Origin: Adiantum capillus-veneris
Lineage: Eukaryota > Streptophyta > Polypodiopsida > Polypodiales > Pteridaceae
Direction of reading: 5' to 3'
DNA length: 64,000 nt
Assembly (NCBI GenBank): GCA_014529385.2
Contig: CM043963.1
Location: 80,303,412-80,367,411 of the forward strand
The translations under genes were made by a program, and so were the position numbers. The first letter of the stretch is position 1. Each line of letters opens with the position of its first letter. A model generated the notes under the pieces. It made no database searches, was not told the DNA's origin, and saw nothing but the letters and a program-made list of their open reading frames with translations. Of the stretch, positions 47,062-58,925 are shown one piece after another.

Positions 47062-47580
47062 CTATTTCCCTTTGTCATTTTTCACTAAAGTTACCCGTTT
47101 TGGGCATGAATCTTCATAATGACCCTCCTCGCTACAGATTCGACATAACGGTATATAGTCTTGATTTTTATGAGGATTGGTGCAATAAGGAGCTATATGA
47201 CCTTCATGTTGACAATTATAGAAATTTCTCCTCATTTGTCCTTGCAACCTTGGCGTAGGTGGTATCCCCTGTGTGCATAACCCTTGCCTTTGTTGTTGTA
47301 ACTACTGCTGATATGTTTCAGGCAGTCCCCTTTGCATAAAAGGTTATGGTGGTGGACCTATCTCATAGGCTGTATTGTTCCTATCCATAAAGTTATAATT
47401 AGTTTGCATAGGCCTCACTTGACAGCGTTCATACGCTTGCTTTACAAAGCCATTGTCTTCCACATGATTGTTTTTTAGACAAAAGGTACAAAATAGCATA
47501 CGACTTGGTATGGCACTACCCTTGATGCAGTTGGACACTCAATTGCCAAATGGCCGTAACCATTGCACTTCCCACACCAC
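47062..47580 (-). pseudogene. Array of four zinc knuckles (gag nucleocapsid)
   Basis: In minus order: CGKCNGYGHLAIEC (about 47575-47534, intact CX2CX4HX4C), CTFCLKNNHVEDNG (last Cys lost), FYNCQHEGHIAPYC (first Cys lost) and CRICSEEGHYEDSC (intact, ends about 47100). Stops separate some of them. Such arrays bind element RNA in the particle. Confidence 0.7.
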
Positions 47581-48192
47581 ACATTGGATCTCATTGGAGG
47601 TGCACTCATAGACGGGCCTGCTGCTTGTTGAGCTGTAGCATATACTTCTTTCGTTTCAGGTCTTAAAGCACTTTGAATTTCTTCTTTAATTTTCCAACTG
47701 TGATTGTCATCAATTGGACTACCCTCTCTTCTATGAGAGCTGGTGGTGGTGGTGTACCAGTCTGCAGCATGTATGTTGGAACTGTGATGTACAGATTTGG
47801 GGAATAAGGAGTCTGATTTGTATTTACCACCACTTGTGGTGGTGTATCTCCATAACGAGGTACATGCTCCTGAGTTCGTGGAATCGGTATAGTGGGATAA
47901 GTAGCCATACTAGGTCCACTAAACAATTATCTTCTCCTTTGTTGGCTTAATTGCACCTCTTCCCAATTTCTAGCTTCTTGTTTAGCAGCTGCTAAGTCTG
48001 TCGGTCTTCTTAAACTCACATATTGTTGAGCGTTCGGATCTCGCAAGCCATCCACAAGCCTATCTTTTGAGTATCCTTGTTGGGTGCTATATTTACCATC
48101 TTTCGTACTATTGTCTCCATCATTTGGATGTAATGGTCAATAATTTTGTTGATTCCCTGCTGAAGATAGTCTAGCTGTTGAGCGAGTCTATC

Positions 48193-48782
48193 TTAGAATC
48201 CCTGACGGCAAAACTTTGCTAAAAATGATGTTGTCAGCTCAAGGTAAGTAGCCCTATTTTCTGCTGGTACATTTCCATACCAACTGGCAGCTTCATCCTT
48301 AAAGGTAGCTGGGAAAATATGTAGTTTTTGATCGTTATCTATGATTTCATTTGCTACACATGTTACTTCAAATTTTTGAAAATGAGCATCAGGGTCTTCA
48401 TCCCAGAGCCTTGCAAACTGTGTAAAGTCTGCCAATCGTATCGTAGCACTTAATGGATTTTCAAAGTGTGGGTCTTCCCAAAAATTTAGTGCTCGTGGTC
48501 TGGTAGAGCGAATAAATGTCTTAACGCCAAGTCATGACACTGGTCTAAGTTAAACGGTTGGTCAACTATTTCTCTTACTGGCATGGGTTGGCCCACTAGC
48601 CTACCTTCTCTTAATCCCTCAATAAGAAATCCTGGTACGTGTTCTAAAAGTAATGCGTTAATGCATTCGAGTTGATTGGCAAGATCTTGAGAAATTGTCT
48701 CCTCCCGCCCCTTTCTATGTGCTTCTCTAGCCCTATTTTGGTCTTCTCTTCTATTAAAATCTACTCCACTCATACGACACAC
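48193..48782 (-). pseudogene. gag: gag core of the minus-strand gypsy element
   Basis: The frame at 48435-48193 gives DAHFQKFEVTCVANEI, FPATFKDEAASWYGNV and a TTSFLAKFC end. This is the retrotransposon gag core (family: F--F---L---A--WY). The preceding block, 48782-48486, is hydrophilic with REDQNRAREAHRKGREE. A frame change lies between them. Confidence 0.75.
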
Positions 48783-49197
48783 ACAATTGTGTAGCCTCTA
48801 TCAATACTAATCCTTCAATGCAGCGTATACCACTGCTAGGATTTCACACTCAATCTTTATATTATCCTCTCCAGTCTCTCTAAGAGACTGAATTAATTGG
48901 TTTACTAAAGGTCGTAAAAGGGGTTTTATTCTGCTTCTATGTGCCACTTTAACAATAATCTATCTTAAGTATTTTCTCTTTACTATAATCGTTGAACTAG
49001 AGGTTTCCAATCACACAGGGTGGATGTGGGACACGACAATAATATCTACAACAAGTCCTTCTTCTACTCTTCGTTTGTAGTTGACTTAGTGACCCTACAG
49101 TGTTAGCCGACACAATGTTTTGGGGTTCGAAATCCCAATTTTTATACTCCTGGAGCCACTCGACGTTAGCCTGTAGTTCTCCAAGCATAATTTATAG

Positions 49198-49737
49198 CTA
49201 CTTGCTTCTATAGAAGCGACTGAGACACAGATTTCTCTTCTTGCTCTGAATGTCTCTATGCTCTTTAATCATGTAAGGGTCCAACTCTCTAGGAACCCAG
49301 CTCCCTAATGCTAAGTACTTTCGAAAATTGCTAAATGCTAGCGGCCTTTCCTTTGGAATTGGATATCTTTCACAATGGTAAACCCTACCTGAGTCAAATT
49401 CTATCATCTTATAGTATATCACGTCCACTAATTTCCAGTGGGCGATTAGATGGATTGCTGCATATGTGTTTAAATGCGTTAAGGGCTTTGGCACAGGATC
49501 ACTAGGTGTGTTGACGATTATTTTCGAGGTCTCTAACTACTGAGCGTCTATATAAAGGTCCCTTTCCGGTTCAGTGTACTCATTTATGCACTCTCCTTCT
49601 TCCCCTAATGTACTACACAGCCATCCGATGTACAGGCCTTTATAAGTGTATTCAAATGTGCTCGTGGCTTCTAAAATCTTGTCTAAAATTCTCCACTTAA
49701 TGAGATCAGGCAAATTACTGATCCATTCTAACGACAT
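49198..49737 (-). pseudogene. N-terminal gag domain of the minus-strand gypsy element
   Basis: It starts MSLEWISNLPDLIKWRILDK, has a TAG at 49537-49539, and continues in the same frame through KPLTHLNTYAAIHLIAHW and SWVPRELDPYMIKEHRDI to a stop after RFYRSK. It corresponds in position to the short ORF at 55786-56058 of the Tat/Athila-like element. Confidence 0.65.
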
Positions 49738-49740
49738 AGG

Positions 49741-51124
49741 ATCCTTGACTACAGGCGTATTACTTTGAGTATAGGAACTCTATGCTATTGAGATTTGATT
49801 AACTCTCTCTAGCGATTGGGAAAACCTAAGTGCCTACGGACACTTGTGTACTATATTTGACCTGATCGTCGCTCACACACAAACAACCACGACTCTTTAA
49901 GTCCAAGGACCCCACGAGAATGTTTACGTGTGCTTTCACTCACTTTCTTAGACTAACGGCTCTATATTTCACTCTAGGTCTCTAGGTCAAACCAGGGAAC
50001 TATCGGCATCCAAAGTCTATGTACTAGGGTGCCTCGTAGCTTAAGTAGCTAGCCAAGATCTCGACAGACACACCAAATGAATGCTGCCCTCCAAGTCTTT
50101 CTAATGACGTTCAATTAAACCAACGGCCCCTTAACTAACCTAAAAGTGCACTAATTTTCCTCTCATTTGCTACTCTCAAGCCCATTTTAGCTAATTTATT
50201 CATATGTGTTCGTATTTCACTTTTTTTGCTTGATTTTTGTAGTCCCTTTTAATACTAGTTTGCATTGACTAAATGTACATCTCTAGAGTTCTGTATAACT
50301 TAAAAAACACTTCCAAGCATACTATATAGCACACTTTTGAACGCACTTTATCCTTTAATACAATGACTCAGATATGTTTGCACTTATTTCGTAGTCCCTT
50401 TTAATACTAGTTTGCATTGACTAAATGTACATCTCTAGAGTTCTGTATAACTAAAAAAACACTTTCCAAGCATACTATACAACACACTTTTGAACACACT
50501 TTATCCTTTAATACAATGACTCAGATATGTTTGCACTATTTTTTTTTTGAGTTAAACTGACTACTACGTAATCTAAACACATAAATTATGACAGAGTTTC
50601 TTTTACTTTTTCATTTTGACAGAATTTTTAGGTTCTGATATAATGTAAACCTCGCTCACAAATTGAAAATTTTCATGACTGTTTTTTGATCATAAAGACT
50701 TTAATTCGCGTTAAAATTTTCCAAAGTTGTTTAATATCCTAATTTCCCTCTCCTACTTCCCATGAGATGACTATTTAGAATGCAAATATATACTAACATT
50801 TCACTTTCAGGCATATTTTGAATTTCCTTAACAAAACTAAACTCTCGTTTTTATGCGGAAACAATTGCACAAACAAATTTCTTTTTATGGTTTTTTTTAA
50901 GGTTGTAAAATGATGCAACGAAACGTTTTCAGATTTCATAAAATGTTTTTGATTAAAATGACTTATTCTAAAATGTTTTTATTTTTGAATTGAAAATGAC
51001 TAACCAAAATGTTTAACTAGCTTTATGTCGATGCTATCGTCGCTTTTGTCAACATTCACAAAGATTCGGTTCGGTTCATCCCCGTTGTCTTCTTCTCTCG
51101 CACGTTCGATAAGTGAAATCCCCT
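49741..51124. other. Putative 5' leader/LTR of the minus-strand gypsy element and AT-rich spacer
   Basis: No coding sequence. The 152-bp tandem duplication at 50239-50542 lies here. By position it should contain the 5' leader and LTR of the element at 46206-49740, but I could not fix LTR ends or a PBS. Confidence 0.35.
50239..50542. repeat. 152-bp tandem duplication
   Basis: Units 50239-50390 and 50391-50542 both start GTAGTCCCTTTTAATACTAG and end near GATATGTTTGCACT. About eight differences are seen. Confidence 0.93.
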
Positions 51125-51712
51125 CTCTCAGTGAACCAATTATTGAAGACCCTCACAAAATCAAAGACCAAGAAGAGGTGCTACAACCCGAAGCTATCGT
51201 TCGGCATGAAGACAAGGTACTATGACATGGTAAGATTATCTTACGGTATCTTATTAAGTTCAAAAATTATCCTTTTGAAAATGCTAGGTGGATGCAAAGA
51301 ACACAGCTTAAGTATAGTATGAACCTTGTCCATGCTTACAATGCTACATTAGAGTAAGAAAATGTACATGTTTCTTTTAAATGATCAATGTTTTTGTCTT
51401 ATAAGACTAATTCTCTTTTTATTGTGCACAAATTTAAGTAGTACGCATCCTTGGAATAACGTTGTGATGACGATGTCTCTCAAACACCAAGTAGAATTTG
51501 TCACTCTACTTTTGGAGAATTAAATGGACTAAAGAGCAGACATGCTTGCGATAGCTACGTCTCCCAAGCACCAAATGGATTAGTTATCCATCTTGGAGTG
51601 ATTTTGCAGGGTCAAAAGGGATCCTCTACCCTCTAAGAAACATTGACTAATGACTAAGGCTTTATCTTTTACCTCATAGTCGAGGACGACTATGATTTCA
51701 AAAGAGAGGTAG
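51125..51712 (+). pseudogene. Chromovirus 2a: integrase tail, chromodomain and 3' leader
   Basis: From CCAATTATTGAAGACCCTCA onward this matches the end of chromovirus 1 (33310-33884). It has the EDPHKIKDQEEVLQPEAIV box, RYLIKFKNYPFENARWM in mixed frames, the untranslated stretch with CTCTCAAACACCAAGTAG, and a purine tract AAAAGAGAGGTAG just before the next LTR. Everything upstream of the integrase tail is missing, so this is only the last 590 bases of an element whose 3' LTR is 51713-53321. Confidence 0.85.
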
Positions 51713-53321
51713 TGTCATAAAATCTAATATCTAACCAACCAAAATGATTTTATCATATTAAACTGATCATTTAATGTGGAGGAATAGACGGGAACAAGGG
51801 TTAGAATATAGACATGTGCTTTTGGGTCTATCTCGACACGGGGCCAATGGTGAAGGGGTCCAAATGAGAGATGATCTGTCAAAGAGAAAGGCTAGCTAAT
51901 GGAGCTTAAAGACCTTACGATTAGCTTCATTAAAGACCTCCAATGGTTAATGTTAAAAGTCCTTTGACCTTAGGTAAGCTAGGTCTAAGCTTGAAGTGGG
52001 AACCCAGCCCACGCTTGAGGTGCTTGTCTTGCTTGTTGACTAAGGTGATTGAGGTGCTTGTCGTGCTTGCTGACTAAGTTTCTTGAGGTGCTTGTCGTGC
52101 TTGGTGACTAAGGTTCTTGTTGTGCTTGCTGAATAAGGTGCTTGAGATGCTTGAGGTGCTTAATGACTAAGGTGCTAATGTGCTCCATGATGACTAAGGT
52201 GCTTGAGGGTAAGGTGTTGCACAAATTCAACGTATATCCCTACACAAGGGGGGTTGAGCCCTCATTCTAGGGACTAGAGAGAGAACACACACACCATCAC
52301 ACAAGGCAAGCTTCGTGCCAAGAAGTCAAATAAGACACTTGTCAAGATCTTCCTCATGTTGCCCTCATGGTGTGCCTAAAGCCTATTGGTTGGCCTCCCA
52401 AGGGGTCCAATGATAATTTAGTTAAATTAATTATTGGTTTATGCATTTATCAATTCCTCTCTCTTAAAGGGGAAAGGGGGACACTTGTCCCAAGGCTAGC
52501 ATGCTTGCTTGATATGAACCCTGCATGTGATTGGTCAGACTTGAAGGCATCCAATAAGCTTCTTTCATGAGCTAGAAGAGGGATCGACCAAAGCAAGAAG
52601 GGGGCTAGCTTAGGGGGTATCTCTCTCCCCCCCCCTCCCCCCCCGCCCCCCACACACACACACACTCATGGTGTGAAGTGCGAAGTGCAAGAGCTCCATC
52701 TCCTTCTCCAAGCTAGTAGGGAAGTTGAGAACCTACACCAAAACTCTTGGCTACGGAATGCAAATCCAACCAAGAGCCATGCTTCAATGCTTAAGCTTGC
52801 CGTCTTCTCCATCTTCACTACTATGCTATTATGTATGCTAGCAAGAAGAGTGATGATAAGTGAGGAACTACTTCTTTCTCCTATGAATGTTTCTTCTTCC
52901 TCTTCCCTACCCTCATTCCCCGCTAGCTCTTTCCACCTTTGAAGGTGTTTGAGGCCTTGGGATAGTTCATGCTTTTTCAAAGTCTATGTTATGCTCGTGA
53001 TGCATGAAGCTTTCCATTTTCATTGCATTACCTAGGTCACAAGGAACATAAAAATTGTATTGTACCAAGTCTCTCTTGATGGGAGAATCTATAATACAAA
53101 AGCCTTTTGGAGGGGGGACTGGCTCCACATAAATCCGGTCCTCAACCGTTATCAAGATCTCTAAACTCTCTCTCCTGCAAAAGTGTTGTTCATGTCAAAT
53201 TAACTAAGTACTATCGTCAATTAAGTTCACCCTCTATGTTCTCAAAGTAGTCTCACAAAAATGATATCTTTGATTCTCCTAATTCCGTTATTCTTAAAGT
53301 TCATAGGCCATTTACAATACA
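51713..53321 (+). repeat. Shared LTR between two chromovirus interiors (subfamily B)
   Basis: 1609 bp beginning TGTCATAAAATCTAATATC and ending TTTACAATACA. It is preceded by an element's PPT and followed by another interior's PBS, so it acts both as 3' LTR of the left interior and 5' LTR of the right interior. Its inverted relative is the solo LTR at 671-2283. Confidence 0.9.
52010..52215. repeat. GAGGTGCTTGTCGTGCTTG-type minisatellite inside the LTR
   Basis: Six or more irregular units of roughly 25-33 bp, built from CTTGAGGTGCTTG and TGACTAAGGT, mark subfamily B LTRs. The inverted, shorter version lies in the solo LTR at about 1885-1985. Confidence 0.75.
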
Positions 53322-53322
53322 T

Positions 53323-53334
53323 TGTTATCAGAGC
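53323..53334 (+). promoter_or_regulatory. Primer-binding site of chromovirus 2b (one mismatch)
   Basis: TGTTATCAGAGC differs from the canonical TGGTATCAGAGC of chromovirus 1 by one base, G to T at position 3, and begins one base after the LTR. Confidence 0.8.
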
Positions 53335-53713
53335 TATTGGATTATTTTTTCTTGCTTAAGAAGAGGAGTCCTTCAGTTCTCCATGAAAGGTTGGGCTTGT
53401 TACAATAGGGTAAGTGGGACAAGGATATATTATCTTGGTTTAGAAGGACTTAGTTCGAGGTACACCATTGGGAACTAATGGAGCCTCTTGAGGCATTCCT
53501 TTAGCTTTACCATTATTGAGCTATGACCAAGCTCAACATGAACTATAATCAACCAAGAAATGTTAGACCCTCTCCACTAGTCTTTGCAATCAATAGTATC
53601 TAAACCACGGGTGTGGATGCTTGAGGATTGATTTTCAAAGGCAAAGAAGAGTAGCGACTAAGGTTTTTGAGGGTACCAAAGAATAAAGTAATAAATACAT
53701 AAGTTTAATTATC

Positions 53714-55241
53714 ATGGCTGAAAATAACCAAGACAGTAGAATGAACATTGATAAATTTGATTTTGCACATGAAGGTGGTAATGATGATGCCCCCATGTTT
53801 GTCAATTGTCTTGTTACTAGGTTGCAACAAGCTATGGGCAACCTTGCTTTGCAATCCAAAGTTACTCAAAAACTTCCTGCTTATGGGATTTCCGTTCCTC
53901 TCCAAGAGGAGAAAAACAGACTCTCTCCCATACGAGAGGAGGAATTTAAAGAACGATAAAGTAATGAATCCCTAAGTTCCTCTGAAGATGTGGCTTCACA
54001 AAGATGGCGGTCTATATGGTCACCAACTCCTCCCAAGAGGAAACAATCAACCCAGAGTCCTTCTCCTCGTCAATTAGAAGGGGAAGAGAGGAAACAAATG
54101 AAGGAAAGGGCAAGAAAGAGGTCACCCTCTAATCCTTCTTCTTCACCTTCCTCATCTTCCGACAAAAGCTATGTCTATTCTCCTAGAGAATACAAGGGGG
54201 GAGGACATCATAAATCTTACCCTGCATGGCGAAGTCCATAAAAGCTCAAGAAGTTCAAAGAAGGAGGAAAGAGTATCTTGTTTCTTACCTATGATGTCAC
54301 CTTTGGTGCTACCGCCAAAGTATTGGCCTTCATCCAACAATTTGAGGTGGCCTTTGGAGACGACGGCTTCACGGAGTCCTCCAAGCTACGCCATGTAGCT
54401 GTGCACTTCCAAAAATCTGCTCGTCAATGGTGGGCTAGCCTTCGAGGAAACTACGAAGCCCCAAAGACATGGAAAAATCTACGACTTTCCATCATGAAGA
54501 AATTCCTTGCAAGTGATGAAAAGGAAAAAGTGCTTACCGAATGGCGGAGTTTGAGGCTTCTCTCTCATGAGTCTATCCACAAATATGTAGACAAGTTTTG
54601 GGATTTACATCTCAAGGCTACTGTCTTTCAAAAGATAGACTTCATCAAGAAAAAGCATCAATTCTATGCATGATTACCTGAAGAGATGGCCGAGTACGGA
54701 AACTTCCAATGGCTTAGTTCTATCACTGAATTAATCCACCACACTATGGTTGCTTCATGGGTCAATTTCCAACAAGGGGCTAGACGAAATGTCAAGCCCA
54801 TGAAAGACAAAGACAAAAGTGATGCAAAGGGCAAAACCAATGCCCAAAATTCTTCCCAAGGCAATACCAACAACAACAACAATCGGTCCAAGGAGAAGGG
54901 AGTCTACAAAGGTTTAAAAAAACTTTCTCCTGGAGACCTTGAAGCTTTACGCAAGGACCATAAATGTTTTAAGTGTGGGGAGAAAAGACATGGTTATAGT
55001 TCTTGCGCCAAGAGAAATGCCCGCAATGAGATTCCTAGAGATTCCACCATCAAAGCTCCAAAAGAGGATGCTCATTGCAAAGGATCACGTCTCTTCTATG
55101 CTTGGGGAAAGGTAAGGGAACATGATACCTTCATCTTGTTTGACCTTGGCTCTACTCACAACTTCATATCAACGAAGTTGGCCACCAAGTTAGGCATCCA
55201 AGCTTTCGAGATGGGAGATACTGTAACTGGCGATACCACTT
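53714..55241 (+). pseudogene. gag: Chromovirus 2b gag and protease start
   Basis: It starts MAENNQDSRMNIDKFDFAHE, homologous to the gag at 28758. It keeps the gag core missing there (TYDVTFGATAKVLAFIQQFE, then a HFQKSARQWWASLRG box, 54280-54450). The zinc knuckle CFKCGEKRHGYSSC (about 54967-55010) is intact. The protease active site reads ILFDLGSTHNFIS near 55135, with Leu in place of Ser/Thr. Stops occur at about 53957, 54239 and 54672. The protein text is cut at GDTVTGDTT, where a Tat/Athila-like LTR begins; RT and integrase do not follow in this window. Confidence 0.9.
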
Positions 55242-55678
55242 TGTAAACGGGGGGAACTTGACCACAAGTTACCTAGTTAAGTTAGTAAAGAAGGATATTT
55301 ATGTAATGGGTAATCAGTAAACTGTCAGGTAGTGATCAGGATGCGTTCAGGGAACTGATGGACTAATCAGAGTTCTGATTGATGTCTGAAACTTTGAAAG
55401 GCATGTTTTAAGGGATGCGACTTTTGGCTTGTAATTACCCTCATTTTTGGACGCCTTGTAGGGGCGAAATGTTGTTCTGTAACACGGGAATGATGATGAA
55501 GATGAAGTAGGATGTTGGTTAATGCCCTGAATGTTTCCGGTGTATTACCTGTAATTCTGTTTACATTCTGAATGAGTCTGAAAGTGTTTTGAACATTGTT
55601 ATGGAGGTTATCTTCATGTTTCATGGATGTTGTGGGTGAAGAATGTAATTGCAATGCTTTTAGATAACCCCTATAACA
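55242..55678 (+). repeat. 5' LTR of the Tat/Athila-like element
   Basis: It begins TGTAAACGGGGGGAACTTGA exactly where chromovirus homology ends, and ends CCCTATAACA. TGGCGATCCTGC two bases later is the likely primer-binding site; I do not recognise its tRNA. The start could alternatively be the TGTAAC at 55222, but the chromovirus protein seems to continue past that. The end cannot be confirmed without the 3' LTR. Confidence 0.65.
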
Positions 55679-55785
55679 CTTGGCGATCCTGCAAAACCTT
55701 GCAGTGAAGCATTGTACCTAAACAGTGTTTCTGCAAGATGCGTCGATTAAACCTTGTTCGTAGTGTGCAAATGGGACGCTGAGGC

Positions 55786-57700
55786 ATGTCAGAGAGCGAA
55801 CATGGCGACTTGCTACATCAGTTTCGAAACTGGCGGACGTCAGAGGAGGAACAGGAGGAGTACAACAATGTCTTCCTGCAAGAATATTACAGGAAATTAC
55901 CGACAGAATTGCAACAGGATATTCGTTTGAAAGTTCAGCGTTATCTTGAGTTTCTGGTACCTTTTGGAGGCTGCAGAATGCCATTACGCTGGAGTTATTT
56001 AGACCCACAGTTGGTGAAAGAATATCATGAGATTCGGGAGAAGATTGTTATCAGGTGATTAAAAAAGTGTTAAGAAGCAATTGATGGATGACTAGTAAAG
56101 AAAGCAGTCCAACGCCCCCAGAATATTCGTATTGGACACGTTCGCGAAGACAAAATACTCAGGCCAGGGAAGCCGCTGAAGAAGAAGACACAGGTGAAGA
56201 TCAGGAGGAAGAGGAAATACCCACCCCTGACAGCGTGGTTAGTACACCTTCAGGAGGCACCGAGGACCTTGATGAAATTCCAGAGGAGGTCTCTGATTTA
56301 GCACCTTTACATCGATTTGTTGGGGCATTGGCTTTCAGTCAAGCACTACGACCGAGAAGGCAATTATTCCCTGAAGGAGGAACTTTGTTACCATTTGATC
56401 CGTTGCGACAAATTAATCAACTACAAGTACCAACATAGATCCCAATTGATCAACCACCACAACACCCAAGAATTGGGGCGGCTAAATTCAACGGAAAATC
56501 CAAGCAGGATGCTGACAGCCATGTTGGATAGTTTGAGCAGAGATGGAGAGCAAGTGGGTATGAGGTACTTCACAATGATGATACCAAAAAAGAGCATTTT
56601 GCTGCTACCCTTGAAGGGAAGGCCATGACGTGGTTTATGCAGTATGGAATCAATGCATTTGCGGATTATGCAAATCTGCAGAATAGGTTCCTGACACGAT
56701 TCAAAACCGAGAAGACACCTGAAGATGTCCTGATTAAGATCAGAAAGATGAATCAGAAAAAATTATTAGTGGAAGACTATGATCAGAAATTCAGAAATCT
56801 AAACAATTGACTTCTTCCTGCTCAGAGACCATCTTGGGAACAGATGGGTGACTATTTTTGTCATGGACTGAATTCTGAACTAAGGAGTTCGGTGGCAGGA
56901 CGAGGAGTAATTGCAGCGGCAGCTGACTTTAATGAGTTGGTAGAAGCAGCTACTCGAGCAGAGCGGAGATACGGAAGTCTAGATAAGAAAAAGAAGACAT
57001 CCAAGAAGGATGATTCAGATTCAGACAGTGATCAGGAAGAGGATGAGACTGATGACTCCTCTGATGATGATGAGTCAGAATCAGAACAGGATTCTAATGA
57101 TGAGGACAATGATTGGTCAGAGCCAAAGAAGAAAAAGAAGAAGAGTAAGAAAAAGAAGAAGAAGGACTCCAAGAAGGAGAAAGATAAAGCAAAGAAAAGA
57201 AAAGGAAAGGACAAAGTTGATGCTGAACAAGATGAAATTGATCGACGGATTTCTGCCCAATTGAAAACTATGGGTTTGACAAAGTTGGGGATGCCAGAAA
57301 GGCCTTGTTGTACAATTTGTCAGATATTGGACATTCGGATGATAGGTGTTGGTATAACCCTAATTTTAGAGGACGGATACCCGAGCATCTGAAGCAAAAA
57401 ATGCAAGCACCGGCAGTGAATGAAGTGGGCACATGTGGCAATCAACCAAGGCCGGTTAATTTCAGGAACTAGAATAATAGAGGACAAAACCAAAGATTTA
57501 GAAACCAAGGCGGTTGGATGAATCAGGGAAATCAGAATTTTCAGGCAACTAATGCAAATTCCCCATGTACTTATTGTGGAGTTTCAGGGCACAGACAGGG
57601 TCCTGATTTCTCTTTGTGGTGCAAACATCGTACCGAAAGAGGTATTCCAATTATTCGATACCCCAATAAAGCTGAGCCTTCACAACAACCTCTTGGGTAG
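55786..57700 (+). pseudogene. gag: gag of the Tat/Athila-like element
   Basis: An N-terminal ORF (MSESEHGDLLHQFRNWRTSE; 90 codons) and a second start MTSKESSPTPPEYSYWTRSR precede the gag core. The core has AAKFNGKSKQDADSH, AATLEGKAMTWFMQYG, FLTRFKTEK and LVEDYDQKF. Next come a long acidic Ser/Asp/Glu run (57005-57120) and a Lys-rich run (57120-57210). A first zinc knuckle is split by a frameshift near 57310-57350, and a second CTYCGVSGHRQG has its last Cys further away than normal. Stops at 56436, 56808 and elsewhere break it. Confidence 0.8.
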
Positions 57701-58016
57701 CTGAATGCAGTGATTGGACGTAATGGATGTGGGGACATCAAAGAAATGGATGAATAAGGAAATACCTGAACGGAGTTCTGATAGCAATCTGCAAGCAGAA
57801 ATTCCACGGGAAGGTCATGTATATGATGTTCATCATTTTCAATGTGACTGTACAAAGTGTGTGAATGCAAATAATACAGACCAAAAGGATAAAGCACCTG
57901 AGTCAATGGTGGCGATGACAAGATCGGGAGTAAAAGGAGAGACAACAAAGCAGAGTGAGAAAGGAAAGGAAAAATACCCTTTTAATTGGGGAGAATAGGA
58001 TCAAGTAAGAAAAGGA

Positions 58017-58925
58017 GTGATGAAAGAAATTAACAGGGTACAACAAAAACAAGGCGGTCCCAAGTTCCACAAGCAAGCGGACATGGTTCAGAAAACAGAT
58101 GTGATTGGACAACATTCATGTTCCTGTCAAGATCCTGAAGAAAGCCAATCTGTACCTGCAAAGGCGACGATTACTTTGACAGATGAATTCTTTGAAACTT
58201 TAATGGATGCTCGAAATCAACTGAGTTTGAGGCAAATATTAAGCTTGGTTGCCAATTTTGCCCATCAGTTTATGCAAAGGCTAGCTCAAGAGTATGGATT
58301 CTCTGTGGAGCAGAAGAAAGCTTGGGGAGAAGAAATTTTGAGTGAAGAGGCTGAAGTTATCTCTAATGAACCTGATGATGTGGATTATAAAGTGCCAGTG
58401 ATTGGTGTGACTATGGAGCAATGTTTTATGTCTGGAGTACTTGTTGATGGAGGATCAGGAGTAAATGTGCTACCTGAAGCTACTTGCAAGCAACTTGGAA
58501 TTGTGAAATGGGACCCGGCTCCTTTTCAAGTCAAGATGGCAGATCAACGAAGAGTTCAGCCATTAGGAATTGTTCAAAATAAATGAATTGAGATAGGAGG
58601 TCTTCAATTCACTGTTAATTTTGTGGTGCTCAGGTTGGAGGCATCGACTCAAAGCTATCCTATGATTCTAGGACGACCTTGGCTAAGGGCGGCCAAAGTG
58701 AAGCAACATTGGGGAGCTGATAGTATTGTGTTAAAGCAAGGAACGGAGAAAGTTCAAATGAAGATGGTTGCTAGTGAATTTTTACCACCTAATTGCAGAC
58801 CGTTACATGCAGAGAGTATTAATATGGCAACTGAAGTGGAGGAAGATGAAGAGCAGGAGTTTTTGAGGCTTAATGCATCAGTTATTCCAATCTTTGAGGT
58901 GGATGTGCAACATATTGCAGAGTAG
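58017..58925 (+). pseudogene. Protease of the Tat/Athila-like element
   Basis: A mostly open frame with TITLTDEFFETLMDARNQ, then YKVPVIGVTMEQCFMSGVLV and the active site VDGGSGVNVLPEA (58444-58480; D-G-G where most have D-S/T-G). ADQRRVQPLGIV, a TGA at 58584, and VLRLEASTQSYPMILGRPWL with WLRAAKVKQHWG follow. The fold matches retropepsin-like proteases of this lineage. Confidence 0.8.

Larger units (their letters stand above)
46206..49740 (-). mobile_element. Ty3/gypsy element (Tat/Athila-like), gag-protease half
   Basis: On minus the order is: N-terminal gag domain, gag core, a Pro/Gln-rich spacer, four zinc knuckles and a protease. It then stops at the junction with a copia fragment; RT and integrase are missing. 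The N-terminal domain (SWVPRELDPYMIKEHRDI) resembles the start of the element at 55786 (YLDPQLVKEYHEIREK), and the protease box is of the same DGG type. So both are the same broad lineage. Confidence 0.75.

Noticed and set aside
49105-49135. GGGTTCGAAATCCC as a tRNA B-box
   Set aside because: No A-box at the right distance; it lies inside minus-strand gag sequence.
55222-55241. TGTAACTGGCGATA as the start of the Tat/Athila-like LTR
   Set aside because: The chromovirus protease frame seems to continue through it (GDTVTGDTT), so the start at 55242 is preferred; the 3' LTR would decide.
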